A stretch of DNA of 64,000 bases from Rhizophagus irregularis (Eukaryota; Glomeromycota; Glomeromycetes; Glomerales; Glomeraceae), in the NCBI RefSeq assembly GCF_026210795.1, contig NC_089432.1, forward strand, positions 3,472,001 to 3,536,000, read 5' to 3'. The translations under genes and the position numbers were made by a program. Position 1 is the stretch's first letter. Each line of letters starts with the position of its first letter. The notes under the pieces were generated by a model, which did no database searches, was not told where the DNA came from, and worked only from the letters and a program-made list of their open reading frames with translations. Positions 24,180-35,899 of this stretch are shown here, piece after piece.

Positions 24180-24540
24180 TAAAGTATATTGAGTAATACG
24201 TAAAACATTTTTTTTAATAATTTTTATTTTGCATAAATATTGCATAATACTGTATGTTGAGTAACATGTAAAATTTTTTTATTTTATGAATGAAAAAAAT
24301 GAAGAAAAAATATATATATATAGGCCATAGATTCATAAGAAAGGAGGGTGGCCATTATACTCTTAGATTTAGGATTTATTATTCTTATTCCCAAGTCTAT
24401 AATATTTTTCTAAGATATTAAATTCGGTCGTATAGATGAGTAGATCACAACCAAAAAAGAGTATACTTTGCAAGTGTCTATGGGTCACTTTATTTTTAAA
24501 AAATATAAAAAAAATTGTAACATTAGTATTTTATTGTATG
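24180..24540. repeat. dispersed repeat family A, copy 2
   Basis: Best match to 4780-5290, with the same blocks in the same order, including GGAGGGTGGCCATTATAC, ACTCTTAGATTTAGGATT, AGATATTAAATTCG and ACCAAAAAAGAGTATAC. A pogo-like miniature element lies immediately before it. Confidence 0.55.
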
Positions 24541-25757
24541 CGTGACTGTAGATCATGCGTGATTATTAACCGGCCAAATATAGATCATGTGGGGTGAAAA
24601 AAATGGGAAGATATAGGTCGCCTAATCTAATACATATTATTCTGCACCTTATTTCTTTCTAGTTAGATCAAATGATTTCTTCTACAAGTCGTGTATCTAT
24701 TGGTCAATATTCTGAACACAGTGAAAAGATTGAAATGTATTGGGTTGAATTCACTATCATTTTCAACTAAAAAAGAAAAAAAAAATTTGTTCGCTTCACA
24801 AATGTTTAATATATTATCTAAGTTATTACTAGCACATTGTCCGAATTATATCATCATCAAAAGCCAATGAAGACTTCGATGGATAAAATTGAATGGAGGA
24901 TTGAGAAAGAAAAAGGGTAGTTAATTTTGCAAGTAGTAGCAGTAGTATTACCAATGATGAAGTTAGTATAGACTATGGAACAGTGGGAGGGAACTCTCAT
25001 TTTATGGATTAAGGCTCGAAATGTTTCTAATTTTTCTTTTTCTAAAATAAAAAATAATAAAGAAAGTTTTCAGTTTTGCCTGATTTTGTTTGGGTTTATC
25101 TTTTTAATTGTGCACATATGTGAAAATAATTACTTTTTATTTACTTGGATACAATATAAATCATGATAAAAAAAAATACAGCTTTATCTATAAAAATTAT
25201 AAATGAGACTTATTACCAAATATAAGCAACCAGCCACTATCTCTATAATAAAGTAGATCATTTCTTAGAAATTTTTTGTTAGAATCTAACTCCAATAAAA
25301 TAACCCCATCGGCCTATCCTACAAACATTATGCTCATTTCATTAAAGCTATTATAGTGACTATTATATTATAGTGGCTATTAAGAATAATAATAAAGGAT
25401 AATATTACCAATGACAAAAGCTGTTTTGTTGGCTGTAATTAAAAGAATCAAAAGAGAACGATCAAACTTCCCAAGCTGGTTCGGTTATTAATATCGGTTG
25501 GTGCAACTTGAGTTTCTGAATTTTTAAATTTGATAATAAAATACCTTTCTTTGAAATCGACGAATAATTGTGCTCCATGTGCATATAGAAAATTAGTCCC
25601 AACTCCAAAGGATATTCAGATGAAGCGATCATGTGATACTTTTACCATGGTCATTCTTTTATTAAGTCTCACATGATGGATTCTTCTGGGTCAGTAAATA
25701 AACAGTTTATACGAATTCAATACCTCATCGCATATAATGATTTCCTTCGACTATAAC
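24541..25757. other. gene-poor stretch
   Basis: Short frames only; none with a recognisable domain or clear splice sites. I see no bounded repeat. Confidence 0.4.
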
Positions 25758-25939
25758 ATTATTTTCCATAGTATAATTCAGTGACAAGTCTACTATCCTC
25801 CAAGTTATCATCTAATAAGTAGTCATGATTTTTTTCCAACTGCTTATTTTTGATTACTAATGCTAATTTTTTTTCTTTTTTAAATTTGCTTTCTTCTTTT
25901 TTTAGTATTGCTTGACCTAATTTTTTTTTAAAAAAAATC

Positions 25940-27000
25940 ACTCCCACTGCGAATAGTGATAGCTTAAGTTTATTTTTATACTAACAAATCCCCAGTTAAC
26001 GACATTCTTAAGTAGGTGTAATTCTGTTTGGTTTACAGGAATTTGTGTTGTCATAATTTTGCGGATGATCCATACCTCTGGCGCCTCTAGTGTAATTAAC
26101 GCGGCTTCTAATCGAAATCCTAGCAAACAAATCATTTTCCTTACAAATATTAGGAACACCTAAGTTGACCACGGAATCGTGGACTTATCCTCATCTTCCT
26201 CCTCTTCCATCGTCTTAATGCTCTCGGTAATACTTTTAAGTATTTGTCAGAGAGTAAGTACTTTATCCATATTTCCTTATCTTTTTTGCAGTTAGATGGA
26301 ATGTGAGTAAAGAGTACAGTATTCAAATATTTCGTAATAAAATTCTTATATCAATTACCTTGAAATTGGATTCCTGCAATACCAGCTGTCAAATATTCTA
26401 TTCCTAATAAGATGAAAGAACCTAAGAAATTTGTGAATTTGAAGATCAAGACAAGACGCGTTGACTAATTTATTATGACTCACTTACTGGTGGCATCAGG
26501 TTGCTCTATAAAAACACGAATGCGTTCTTTGGGCGGGTTTGACTATAAGAAGCAGGAAAGAAAAGCACGAGATTATGTAAGTATTTGGTATTATTGACAA
26601 ATAATGACAAAAGACGAAAAAAATATAAATTTTTTTATAACTCACCGGTGAGAACGGGCTATTCAAGCAAATGATTACATATTCATTTATTATATAAGAC
26701 ATTATTAGGGAAAAGTAGAAAAAAATCATGTAAATTTAGAATATGATGAAGGTAGTGGATATGGGAAATATTGTGGTCTTGGTCACGATCGTGATGGAGA
26801 AGGATGACAAGACGGAAATTGTGGTGATAGTGGTAGTGCATAATACTCTAACAATGTTTCCTTTGATGCTTCTTCAATGAAGTTAAATTTGTTTTCATCA
26901 TTTCGTCAATAGGAATGGCCTTGATCGATGTTGACTTTCCATAGAGTGAGTTGGAATAACCTCTTTTAGGTCATCGATATCATTTTTGTTTCCTATAGCA
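25940..27000 (-). pseudogene. decayed gene, paralogue of 43040-44000, with crinkler-like header remnant
   Basis: Minus-strand coding-like blocks, in order: a short crinkler-header-like piece near 26990-26870 (DDLKE and LWKVNI words), then EASKETLLEYYALPLSPQF, a Pro/Ser-rich part, IRVFIEQPDA ending at a GTAAGTGAG donor (26485), GSFILLGIEYLTAGIAGIQF (near 26350-26410) and VPNICKENDLFARI. The plus-strand copy at 43.0-44.0 kb has the same blocks in the same order, so this was once a real multi-exon gene. It is broken several times. The first part suggests a crinkler relative, but the rest is unrecognised. Confidence 0.5.
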
Positions 27001-27780
27001 ACTTTAAAAGCAGAACTATTTCCACGAATAAGACACCAAAGTCTGATAAGCATTCCAGAAATTGTAATTGTAGACATTTTGTATGTTTCTATTTGTATGA
27101 CAACAGAGAGGAAAATTTTTTTTTACACAGCCGGTCTCCATTTTGATAGTCAAGTATCACTTTTATCACCCGTAAATTTGTGGTTAACACTAGTGCGATA
27201 ATAAAAAAATGAACCTTTGACCACAAAACCAAAGTATCTAATGACTTAAAGAAAGAAAAAAAATTAGAAACAAAAAGCAAGAGGAAAAAAAGAATAAATA
27301 AGAAGAAATGTACCTTTGATTACAGAAATGCCTTCGTCAATCATTGAAGTCCACAAGTTGCTATTTGAAGAACTCATTAAACCTTTTGACAGTTGACAGT
27401 CATTGCATTGCGCAAGCTTCAAGCAGTGATAACGCAAATTAACAAAGAGCTTGAAGACCTAAAGAAAAAAAAGAAATTAGCAACGAGAAGCAAAAAAAAG
27501 AAATAAAACAAGAAAAAGAAGGAAACGCACCCTTTGCTGCACATAATAAGAAAAAAAAGAAAAAGAAAATTAAAAATAAATTGTTAAAAAATAAGAAACC
27601 AATGATGATTTGATTATTGACGTAATATAATTAAAAAAGAAAAGCAAGGGTAAACGTATAGGGTAACATACTGTAGCTCTATAAATGGAATGAATTGCAT
27701 GGGTTGACGATTAAATCATCTTCCTTCCTTACAATTAAACGTTTTTTTTCTCTTAAACTGACTTGGAGTTTTTTTGGTCT
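27001..27780. other. gene-poor spacer
   Basis: Purine-rich blocks (AAGAAAAAAAGAAAAAG) at 27240-27660 on the plus strand. No coding region supported. Confidence 0.4.
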
Positions 27781-28260
27781 GAGCTCCATTTGTCACCACA
27801 TAATATGTCACCTTTACAAATAACTATGTCCGTTGCGTCAGCCGAGGTCGTTAAAAAGCAGATGTTCTTGAATATATAAAGTCCAAACAAAATGAGTTTG
27901 ATCTTGACGACGAGGATATAAATATAATTATATAATTGAGAAAAATAAGGTCGCTGGTCAAGTCTTTATTACTTTGACAGAAGAAAAGCTTTTAGCCCCT
28001 CCGTATAACCTTCTCGGCGGACCAGCTGGAGCAATAGAACTTTTGATCAAGGAACTTATTTGCAAAGTGCAGGGTAAGTGCATTGCATTTCTATTCTCTT
28101 AAACATTGCTTTTCTCGTTGTCTTAGCTTGTTTTACATTTCATTTCAAGTAACGGAATCTCTTCATGAGCTAGAAAAGTCAGAAAAAAGAAGTTTTCAAG
28201 AAAAAAATGATTTACAAACCGCCGAAGCTACATATGCTAATGAACCTCAAAATCATATAT

Positions 28261-28400
28261 CAACTTCCGAAGAAAGTTTTCAAGAAATTAATTTACAACC
28301 CGTTGAAGCTACAAACTCTCAAAATCCTATCAACTTCCGAAGAAAGTTTTCAAGAAATTAATTTACAACCCGCTGTAGCTACAAACTCTCAAAATCCTAT
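28261..28400 (+). repeat. 70-bp perfect-length tandem duplication in an exon
   Basis: 28261-28330 is repeated at 28331-28400 with two differences (GTTGAAG in the first, GCTGTAG in the second). Since 70 is not a multiple of three, the copy shifts the reading frame. Confidence 0.95.
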
Positions 28401-28718
28401 ACGATTTCTGAGTTCTAAAATTAACATTCACTTACCAGAAAATGCTTCTCAGAAGCTCCGTTACTATGGTAAATATTTGCAAACATTATTTATTTCTTGT
28501 TTATGAAGTACATATTAATTTTTCTCATTTTGGCAGAACTTTGGAACAAACACTACAGTAAATGGCCAAGCCTCAACGAGTTTACAAATCACTTACACAA
28601 TGTCAGCAAAGGTCATGCACATAGTTCGTTTAAAAGAGAGATAGCTGTTTTAAAAAAGCTGTTTGCGGAGGAACATCCCGCTCAGTTACGTCTTGCACAT
28701 CTGGAGGGCCAACTAAAG

Positions 28719-29104
28719 GTAGTGTAGAAGAAACAGTCAGCGGACCGATTATCTACACAGGCTGTGTGCTTGTTAGCGAGCTGGTGCTTGTTAGCAGGGT
28801 GTTTCCCTCTTTGTTTAGGTTATTTCCGAAGGGATTTCGTGTCTGGTTGCATTTTATCATTTTGGAGAAAATAAGTGGGGTGTGTCCTCATTTACAAGTT
28901 GCGTGCTTGAGGGCAAGGTGTATCCTTGTTTGCAGGGTGCGACCTTGTTTTACTATCTCCTGGCAGGGGTTTATTACCTCAAGCAGGGTGTATCCTCGTT
29001 CGTTCTGATAAAAGTGCAACGTTTCAGGCTGTTTTATGGACCTTATGAGTAACTTAACGTGTTTATATGGTTGTTCTATACTAATTAATTAAATTGCCAT
29101 TCAG
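28719..29104 (+). other. G-rich spacer or long intron with short imperfect repeats
   Basis: Between two exon-like parts of the SAM-like gene. The words GCAGGGTG, AGGGTGTATCCTCG, AAGGTGTATCCTTG and CTTGTTAGC recur between 28760 and 29010, giving a short minisatellite. Base composition is much richer in G than nearby sequence. Confidence 0.45.
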
Positions 29105-29520
29105 ATGAAACAGATGCCACGAATTTTAATGAAGGTTCAAAGAAGAAAAATAGCAAAAGTATCCAAAATGTTCACCAAGCAAGTTGTTGTGAAAAATGAA
29201 CTGGAAATCCTGTCCGCAAAGCAAGAGGCTATGAAAAAAGAATTGGAAATCTTGTCCACTAAGAAAGATGCTGTGAAAAAGGAACTGGAAGTTGCACAGG
29301 TTATATTTCTTTTTGGTTTCACTATGTTTATGGTCATACTTGAAATTCATCTTGCCAATATTTTAATATTTAGGATTCTGTAATTCTCGGTGCGTATCAC
29401 CGTATCAATGATCATTATAATAACTACCACAAAGCCAGTACATTATTGCTTAAGCGTAAACTGTTTGAAAATGGTAATGATACGGATGTTAAATTGTCCA
29501 AAAAAAACCGCGAATCATGA

Positions 29521-30430
29521 ACCGAAATTAACCTAGTTTTTTTTTAGTTTTTTATTTTTATCATGTATTGTTTTCGTGTTCTTTCAATTTATTATAAAAA
29601 ATAAAGTTTTCACTAGCAAGTTTTTGAAGCAAATCAAGCGCGATGTGAACTAGAAAATTTATAAACTTTTTAATAACATTTGTGGGGTGAGAATAATTCG
29701 ATGGGACAATTGACACAACGGGTAAATATTTCCGCGAAAAAATAAAAATGTTTATATGCCGGTCTCGTATACATAATAGCGTTTGCTCTATTGTACGGGA
29801 TGACAATCACAGATCGAAATTTTTCTTGTATCCCGTTCCCGATCAGAGTTACACAAAATTTTCCGATCACCCTGAAATGCGCAGAAGATATTCGGTAAAA
29901 TTCTTGCCGAAGAATAGGGGCTGTGCGACGTAAGATTTGCATATATATATTTCGCATCTGAGTTGATTTGCGATTATTTCGTGTCATGTCTCCAGTTCAC
30001 GCTAGTATCATACTAAGAAAACAATATTCGAAAATAGTCACCATCACCATCGCCATCATCATCATCAGCACTACCGTCATCATTATTATTAATAATTATT
30101 ACCACCATCATATCGTTCTGACTTTTTTTTACCATTTGACTCGTTACGTTATATTTTCATTTAATTCGCAATCAACAGGTTACAAAATTTGGTCTACAAC
30201 CTTAAATTCATCATTAAATATTCTGTTAAGTTGTTCTAAAATTGATGTGCTGCCACCCAACAAGTAGTAATATATGGGAAGTTGTAATTTTCGCGAAGTT
30301 GAGACATATGAAATATACAGGTTGCGATGTATTTTTTGGCAAACCTTATTTCGCATATGGGATTTGGAGATGCGTATGCTAATCCTTCGTCATTTTACGA
30401 AATTACGAAATTACGAAATGCAATGCGTAA
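29521..30430. other. gene-poor stretch with a trinucleotide microsatellite
   Basis: At 30038-30110 the plus strand carries CATCAC, CATCGC and ATTATTA triplets. Frames at 29670-29987 (-) and 29968-30267 (+) have no recognisable domain. Confidence 0.45.
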
Positions 30431-31015
30431 TTGCTAGTGAAGATCCGGGATTACTTTAATATAAAACAAGCTGGGCATTTTTTTGCTCAAGTTTCTTTAC
30501 CCTACGTGAAAAGTGAAACGAGACAGTACGAATCACAAATCATAGCTCTCTCAATAAATAATCTCAAATCAGCACCTGGAACTCTTGCTACAGATGTCCA
30601 AGTTCCGAAAGTGGATCCGTGTTTGTTGTATGGAGAAGAACTACTTTCGAATTCGTCTGATCCGATCAAAGAATTTACCCTAGCTTCATGTGGTCACATC
30701 TTTCACCAGAAGTGCCTCGAGAAAAATCTTGTGAGTGGTGAAGTGATATGTCCGAATAAGGAGTGTAACAAAGCTATAGAAACTTTTCTCTCTCCGGATC
30801 TTTTTAAGGAGGGAAAAGGAGGTGGGTTACAAAAGTCTACAAAAGCATCCGCGGATGAAACGAACATCACTACTACAGAAATGGTTAATACAACTGCTTC
30901 CACTGACGCTACAGCCATACAAATAGATTCGGAAAATCAACTTCCATGGATGACAATAATGATCCATCGGAACCGGGGAGTCATGCGGAACGAAATCTAC
31001 CAAAACTTCTCTTGA
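30431..31015 (+). pseudogene. RING-finger-like protein fragment
   Basis: Open for 194 codons but without an ATG near its 5' end, so the beginning is missing or lies in an unseen exon. At about residues 60-115 it has a RING-like pattern: DPCLLYGEELL, LASCGHIFHQKCLEKNL and VICPNKECNKAIE. The second cysteine expected in the first pair is tyrosine (CLLYGE), which would weaken zinc binding. A Ser/Thr-rich tail follows. RING proteins act mostly as ubiquitin ligases, but that is only a family-level guess. It lies between the SAM-like gene and a crinkler header remnant. Confidence 0.55.
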
Positions 31016-31286
31016 TCAGGCTCATGAGACGGACTTGGATAATCTAAGCAATATGCGCAGTGAATACGCAGTGAATACGTCATGATTTTTTTCCCGATGG
31101 CCATTTATGTAACGTTTTTAGGTGTTCCGAAATGATCATTTGACAATAGGAAATATCGCAATGATCTCTCATGAAATGATGTTTGAGTCATTTATTAGGC
31201 GTAGCGATTAACAGGTTTGTTGTGAGAAAGGGCGTATTGAAAATTGAATTATAAATACGTAGATTATGGGTAATCTTTACAGAATC

Positions 31287-31750
31287 ATGGTAGATATTAA
31301 TTTACTTTACCGTCTCTTGACGCAGATGCTAAAGAATCTCCAATTAATGTAATTAATGGCAACACCAGTGATCATATTGATGACCTCAAAGAAAAAATTT
31401 ACGAAGAAGTTAAAAAGAAACATAATGATTTCTTAGACATTGAAGCAGAAGACTTAAGGTTATGGAAGGTAGAAATCAATAATAGCAGTGATGATGAATT
31501 TTCAAGTCTTGTTCTGAAAAACGATAATACGAAAAATATAACTAAGCTTCGGGGAACAATTAGAGAATTTTGGGATGATGATGAAAAGCGTCCAAAAGTA
31601 GGATGTACTCATATTATTGTTGATTCGCTACGTTTAGTCGAGAGACGAAAAATGGATAACCATATTCAGGATCAAGGCGAAGGATTGAACTTATTAATTG
31701 GTCAGTTACGAGAAATGGGGCTACAAAATCCGGGTAGGCCAGATATTTAG
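31287..31750 (+). pseudogene. crinkler (CRN) header fragment, broken
   Basis: The frame shows the ubiquitin-like N-terminal module of crinkler proteins: DHIDDLKEKIYEEVKKK, the hallmark EDLRLWKVEIN, ITKLRGTIREFW and CTHIIVDSLRL. No effector domain follows before the sequence loses coding character, so this is a header-only remnant. It looks broken, about one or two times, besides the missing C-terminal part. CRN proteins are found in oomycetes and in mycorrhizal fungi, where many are thought to act in host nuclei. Confidence 0.7.
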
Positions 31751-32440
31751 ATTTTACATTATTTAATAAATTCAGACATTTTTTCACGACGCAACATGAT
31801 AAACTTGCAACTGATAATTTAATAGAACATCAAGATTTAGATAATCACAAAATCTTCGAAAAAACTTTACGATTTTGTTGTGCTCTTTTAACAAATGGAC
31901 AAGCATGGTTGCAAGAGATAGTTATTAGGTGATGTCACTAATGGTAGATCGATTAAAGAGGGAACGAGAGTTAAAATTACATAATTAATTTAGTTTTTCT
32001 TTAGTTAATGTATAGTATTTAGATAGATCGGTTAGTTATAGAGGATAATATAATTTATTTATATTATTTTCTAGGTGTTTGTGTAATTATGTAATATTTT
32101 TGTTTACGGGGTATCCCGATTTTTATTGTATGCAAAGTTTTAAAATTATATTATTCTAATTAAAAAGCTAGCTACAAATTTGCTGTACACAAAGCAGATA
32201 GCCACTAGCCAATAGCATATGGCCTAGATCACAATTTTGAATGATTTTAAAATAGAATAAAAATAAAAAAATTTTTTATTTTTTGTGATCGTAAAATAAC
32301 AGCTCATTAATTAAGCATCAATATTCCTAAATAATAAACAATTTTATTGCGCTGCGAGATTTTTTAAATTAGTCGTTGGGGCTTATCAATTACCTTTTTT
32401 CGGATTTAATTTCTTTTTTTTTCTGACACGTCATAAATCC
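31751..32440. other. gene-poor stretch
   Basis: Short coding-like piece at 31783-31935 (FNRTSRFR... type frame only), then AT-rich sequence. Nothing that I can name. Confidence 0.35.
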
Positions 32441-32640
32441 ATTAGTTAAAAAAAATTTTTTTTTTTTCTCACATTTTTGCATTACAAATTTTTTTTAACT
32501 ATAAAATAAGACCCAATTTCGCAAGGTGGGAGGGTGGGCGCTATTATTTCACCCAAAGTATTTCCTTAAACGTATGAGTAGATCGTGACCAAAAAAGAGT
32601 ATTTATTGCAAGTGTTTTAGTAGTTTAAAAATCTTTGGAT
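32440..32640. repeat. dispersed repeat family A, short copy 3
   Basis: Shares GGGAGGGTGGGCG, GAGTAGATCGTGACC, ACCAAAAAAGAGTAT and TTGCAAGTGTTTTAG with the copies at 5 kb and 24 kb. The middle block (ACTCTTAGATTTAGG) is missing. Confidence 0.45.
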
Positions 32641-32864
32641 GGGAACTTCACGGAATACATACATATGCGCGGATCTTAACTCTAACCCCAATTTTTAAGA
32701 CGTAACCCCAAATGACGGTCATGTTAAATTGGATATGGTAACACTACATCAAACCATTTTATTGGTCGATCTAATCTGTAACACAAATTTCATGCAAAAA
32801 AAAAAAATTCACGAAACTTTGTAAAATAATTACGCGGTTTAAAAAATTATTCCTAGCTTCTAAT

Positions 32865-35138
32865 TTGCAAATGTCTGACACACAAGAAATTCATAATTAC
32901 CCCTTTGACTCAATTATTAATTTTAAAAAATCAGGACATAGTTTTTCATATAAAATTATAAAAGAAGGAACGTATCCTAATAAATCTTTATTAGCGTACA
33001 CTCTTCCTCCTAATAAATATCGAATCCCTGATGATTATATGGTAGAAACAACTTGGGGTAGAAGTAATAATCGATGTGTTGTTCAGTGTTTTATTAATTA
33101 CATTGATAATAAACCAGTTTTTCAAATCTGGTTTGGAAAGTGTTTTGAACATGTAGTATCTTCAGTTAGAAGTGCGACGGATGTTACAAATTTATTTCAT
33201 AAAGTTTGTACACTAAATTATTTTTTTTTAGTTTTTCTATTTTTTTCTATTTATAAATTAACTTTAAAATATTTATTTCAGGAATATACATCTTTAAAAA
33301 AAACAAAAACATCAGGAATTTATTTGTTTGGTCTTCATCTCAAAACATTAGAAATGGCAAGAGAAGGCAAGCGACGTGCACATATATTAAAACCAATTGA
33401 CCAATGTGGAAATTCCACCCTTACAAAACGTGCTATGAGTATTGGAAAACATATATTAGCTGAATTCAACGAAAAAACACAGAAGCTATATAATTTGGAA
33501 GACGTACCAGCATTGGAAAGTATATGTTATTCTGTTAATAAAAAACATACTTTTAATATCAGTTACGAGAATGAAGATAAAACTAAAAAAAAACAAAAAC
33601 TTGAATCAATAGTTAGAGCATTAGATGAAGGCAATATTCCAAGAGATTCTTATAGACGTCTATGTGCTATAGAATATAACCTACCACGTGAAGGAGAAAT
33701 ATCTAAAGAACGTATAAATATAAATGAAATAATGGTCCAGCTCATACCAATAACAATAGTAGATATAAATACTAAAAGTCAAGTGGATGAATCCGAAGGA
33801 GTAGATATAGATGATGAATCTATAACACAAGAAGTAATTAATGCAGTTGGTAAAGGTGGCTATAGAAATATTAATAATATATTGTATTATTTGGTTCCTA
33901 ACCTTGTTCAAAAAGGCATCTTGAATCCAGATCAGCCCATAATTAATCTTCGAATCTCTGGAGATGGGTGAAACGTAGGAAGGAAAGTAAAACATGTAAT
34001 CATCACAGTGGCTATTTTAGATGATAAAAATACTTCACACAAACCAGATCATCATTATACGACCATACTCTATCCTGGATGTGAAGATTACAACTCTCTA
34101 TCAAATGCAATGACCCAATTCTGCCATGATCTAAGAAATTTAAAAGAAGGACTGGTAATTGATAATGTAAAGTGGAATTTTCAATTTTATTTTTCGTCTG
34201 ACTGGAAGTTCTTAGCAATCTGTTTGGGTTTTAATAGCGCTCATAGTAAAAATTTCTGCCCTTGGTGTACAATTGATAAATCACAACAAGGAGATCTATC
34301 AAAAGAATGGAAGATTAATAAAGAAATAGATAAGTTAGTTGAACAAAATAATTACTATAAAGGACATATAAGAAAACCACTTTTTGATATGATACCTCTT
34401 AATCACTGGGTTCCTGATGAATTGCACATTATGCTTAGAATTACTGATCGTTTATGGAGTCTTGTGATAGCAGAATTAACAGAATATGGTTTGTTTAATG
34501 ATACTGCACGAAAGATAATTGTAGAGGAAATGAAAAGAATTAAAGTTAAGTTTCAATTCTGGCAAATTCAAGAATCTAAAACTTGGAGCTACACATCATT
34601 AATGGGAAATGATAAGATCAAAGTATTACAATTCTTTGATTTATCAAAAATTCTTTTAAGATAACGCGCTAATATGATACGAAATCTATGGAATAAATTT
34701 TATGAACTCTACATAAAAATGAAGGACCAAAAAACAAATGCTGAAGAATTTCAAAATGATGCAAAGAATTGGCTTACTTTATTCTTAACGCCATCTGAAG
34801 GTATTCCAAATACTCAAGGATTCAAAAAAGGTCTTTATAAACCTAATGATATGACACCTTACATTCATGTGTTAGTCCATCACGTTTCTGAATTTATGAC
34901 AATTCATCAAAAATGGGGATTAAAGTCATTTTCATGTAGTGCAGTGGAAAAAAAAAATCATCAGCAAGTTTCTTATTTTTTTCGTAAAACAATGAAAGAT
35001 GGAGGTAGAAAATCCAAGTCATCAGCAATTATTGAGATCTTAGAACATGAAAATCGATCTCTTTTTTACAATTACCATAATGTTTCCTTAAACTCTCAAA
35101 AACCTCATAAAATTCATATTAAAGCTGAAAATAATTAG
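32865..35138 (+). pseudogene. putative DDE-type transposase, two in-frame stops
   Basis: One continuous frame of about 750 codons from MSDTQEIHNYPFDSI. An in-frame 78-nt intron is likely at 33204-33281 (GTTTGT...TTTCAG), joining LFHK to EYTSLKKT. Two stop codons interrupt it: TGA right after RISGDG (33969-33971) and TAA at 34662-34664. The layout SGDG, then SSDWKFLAICLGF, CPWC and VPDELHIMLRITD matches a large family of uncharacterised proteins common in transposon-rich animal and fungal genomes. The three acidic positions (SGDG, SDWK, PDELH) look like an RNase-H-type catalytic triad, which I infer from pattern only. A zinc-finger gene converges on it with a 56-bp gap, a likely partner gene. 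I could not find terminal inverted repeats around the pair. Confidence 0.65.
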
Positions 35139-35194
35139 AATGAAAATGCTTAATATACTTTGATACTGTTTTTTTCGTGTTCAAATAATCTATT

Positions 35195-35888
35195 TTATTC
35201 AATCATAGCCTGGCTATTGTAAAAATGAAAATAAATGTGACCTGCGTGAGTGAAATTACCATTAAAATCAGTATTTTTTTGTTTTTTCCATTCTACTACT
35301 AATTGACCACGTATGCATTTTGGTTTGCGTAATTTTTTAATTGTTTCATAAGTTAATGCAGCTGTAATAGGATTTTCGTCTCCATCTTCAATATTATTGT
35401 CATCATCACAAAGTACAACATAAGTACATTGCCGTTGATCGTAAAATTTAGTCTCCCAACCTTTCATCTCTAGAATATTTGCTAATATTTGATTTGATGA
35501 ACCTTTACGAAATATACACTTGTAAATACCCTTTGTAGCAGAGTAGTAATGTATATAGTTTTTAAATACTGCATAAAACTGACTTTCAGTAGCGGGAATA
35601 GAAACTGTTTGTTTTCCTAATTGCCTATATCCTTTTGGTAATCTTTTGCGAATATAGTGAACTAAGATGGCTTTAAATTGGTGTACGGTATTATCAGGTA
35701 AAGCATCAATATCTGGATGTAAAGAGTTGTATTTTATAATAGTATTTAAATGTCTAGTCAATCCCCCCTTTTTTAAACAGTTTCCCGCATATATTACATT
35801 CAAATTTTGAATCATTAGTTGTTAGAGTTGTTATTTGAGTTGTTGTTGAAGGTGGAAGAGCACCGGTAGAAACTACAGCTTGATTCAT
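35195..35888 (-). pseudogene. C2H2-like zinc-finger protein, frameshifted
   Basis: Starts MNQAVVSTGALPPSTTTQ at 35888, with a possible upstream acceptor (TTTTAG at about 35902). The finger begins FECNICGKLFKKGG and continues in another frame as GLTRHLNT, so one extra base in the A/G run at about 35769-35780 breaks it. Beyond that the frame is open for over 190 codons (TVHQFKAILVHYIRKRLP; QTVSIPATESQFYAVFKN) to the stop at 35195. The C-terminal part is a family seen with such fingers in Rhizophagus, of unknown function. It is convergent with the transposase-like gene, so the two may form one autonomous element. Confidence 0.65.
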
Positions 35889-35899
35889 ATTACCATACC

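Larger units (their letters stand above)
27826..29520 (+). pseudogene. SAM-like domain gene with coiled coil, decayed
   Basis: Exon 1 starts at ATG 27826 (MSVASAEVVKK) and encodes a SAM-like domain (VLEYIKSKQNEFDLDDEDI; APYNLLGGP in relatives, PPYNLLGGPAGAIELLIKEL here), ending at a GTAAGTG donor at about 28074. It has lost one base after VVKK and has one in-frame TAA where CAA is likely. Exon 2 (about 28150-28470) is a low-complexity linker, then FLSSKINIHLPENASQKLRY. It contains a 70-bp tandem duplication that shifts the frame. Exon 3 (from about 28536) reads ELWNKHYSKWPSLNEFTNHL and ends near 28718. A coiled-coil exon follows (29105-29300, repeats of KKELEILS), then a last exon 29373-29520 (DSVILGAYHRINDHYNNY). 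SAM-like proteins of this type form a large Rhizophagus family of unknown role. Confidence 0.7.

Noticed and set aside
29126-29350. Minus-strand frames opposite the coiled-coil exon
   Set aside because: Shadows of the KKELEILS repeat exon on the plus strand, which has splice support.
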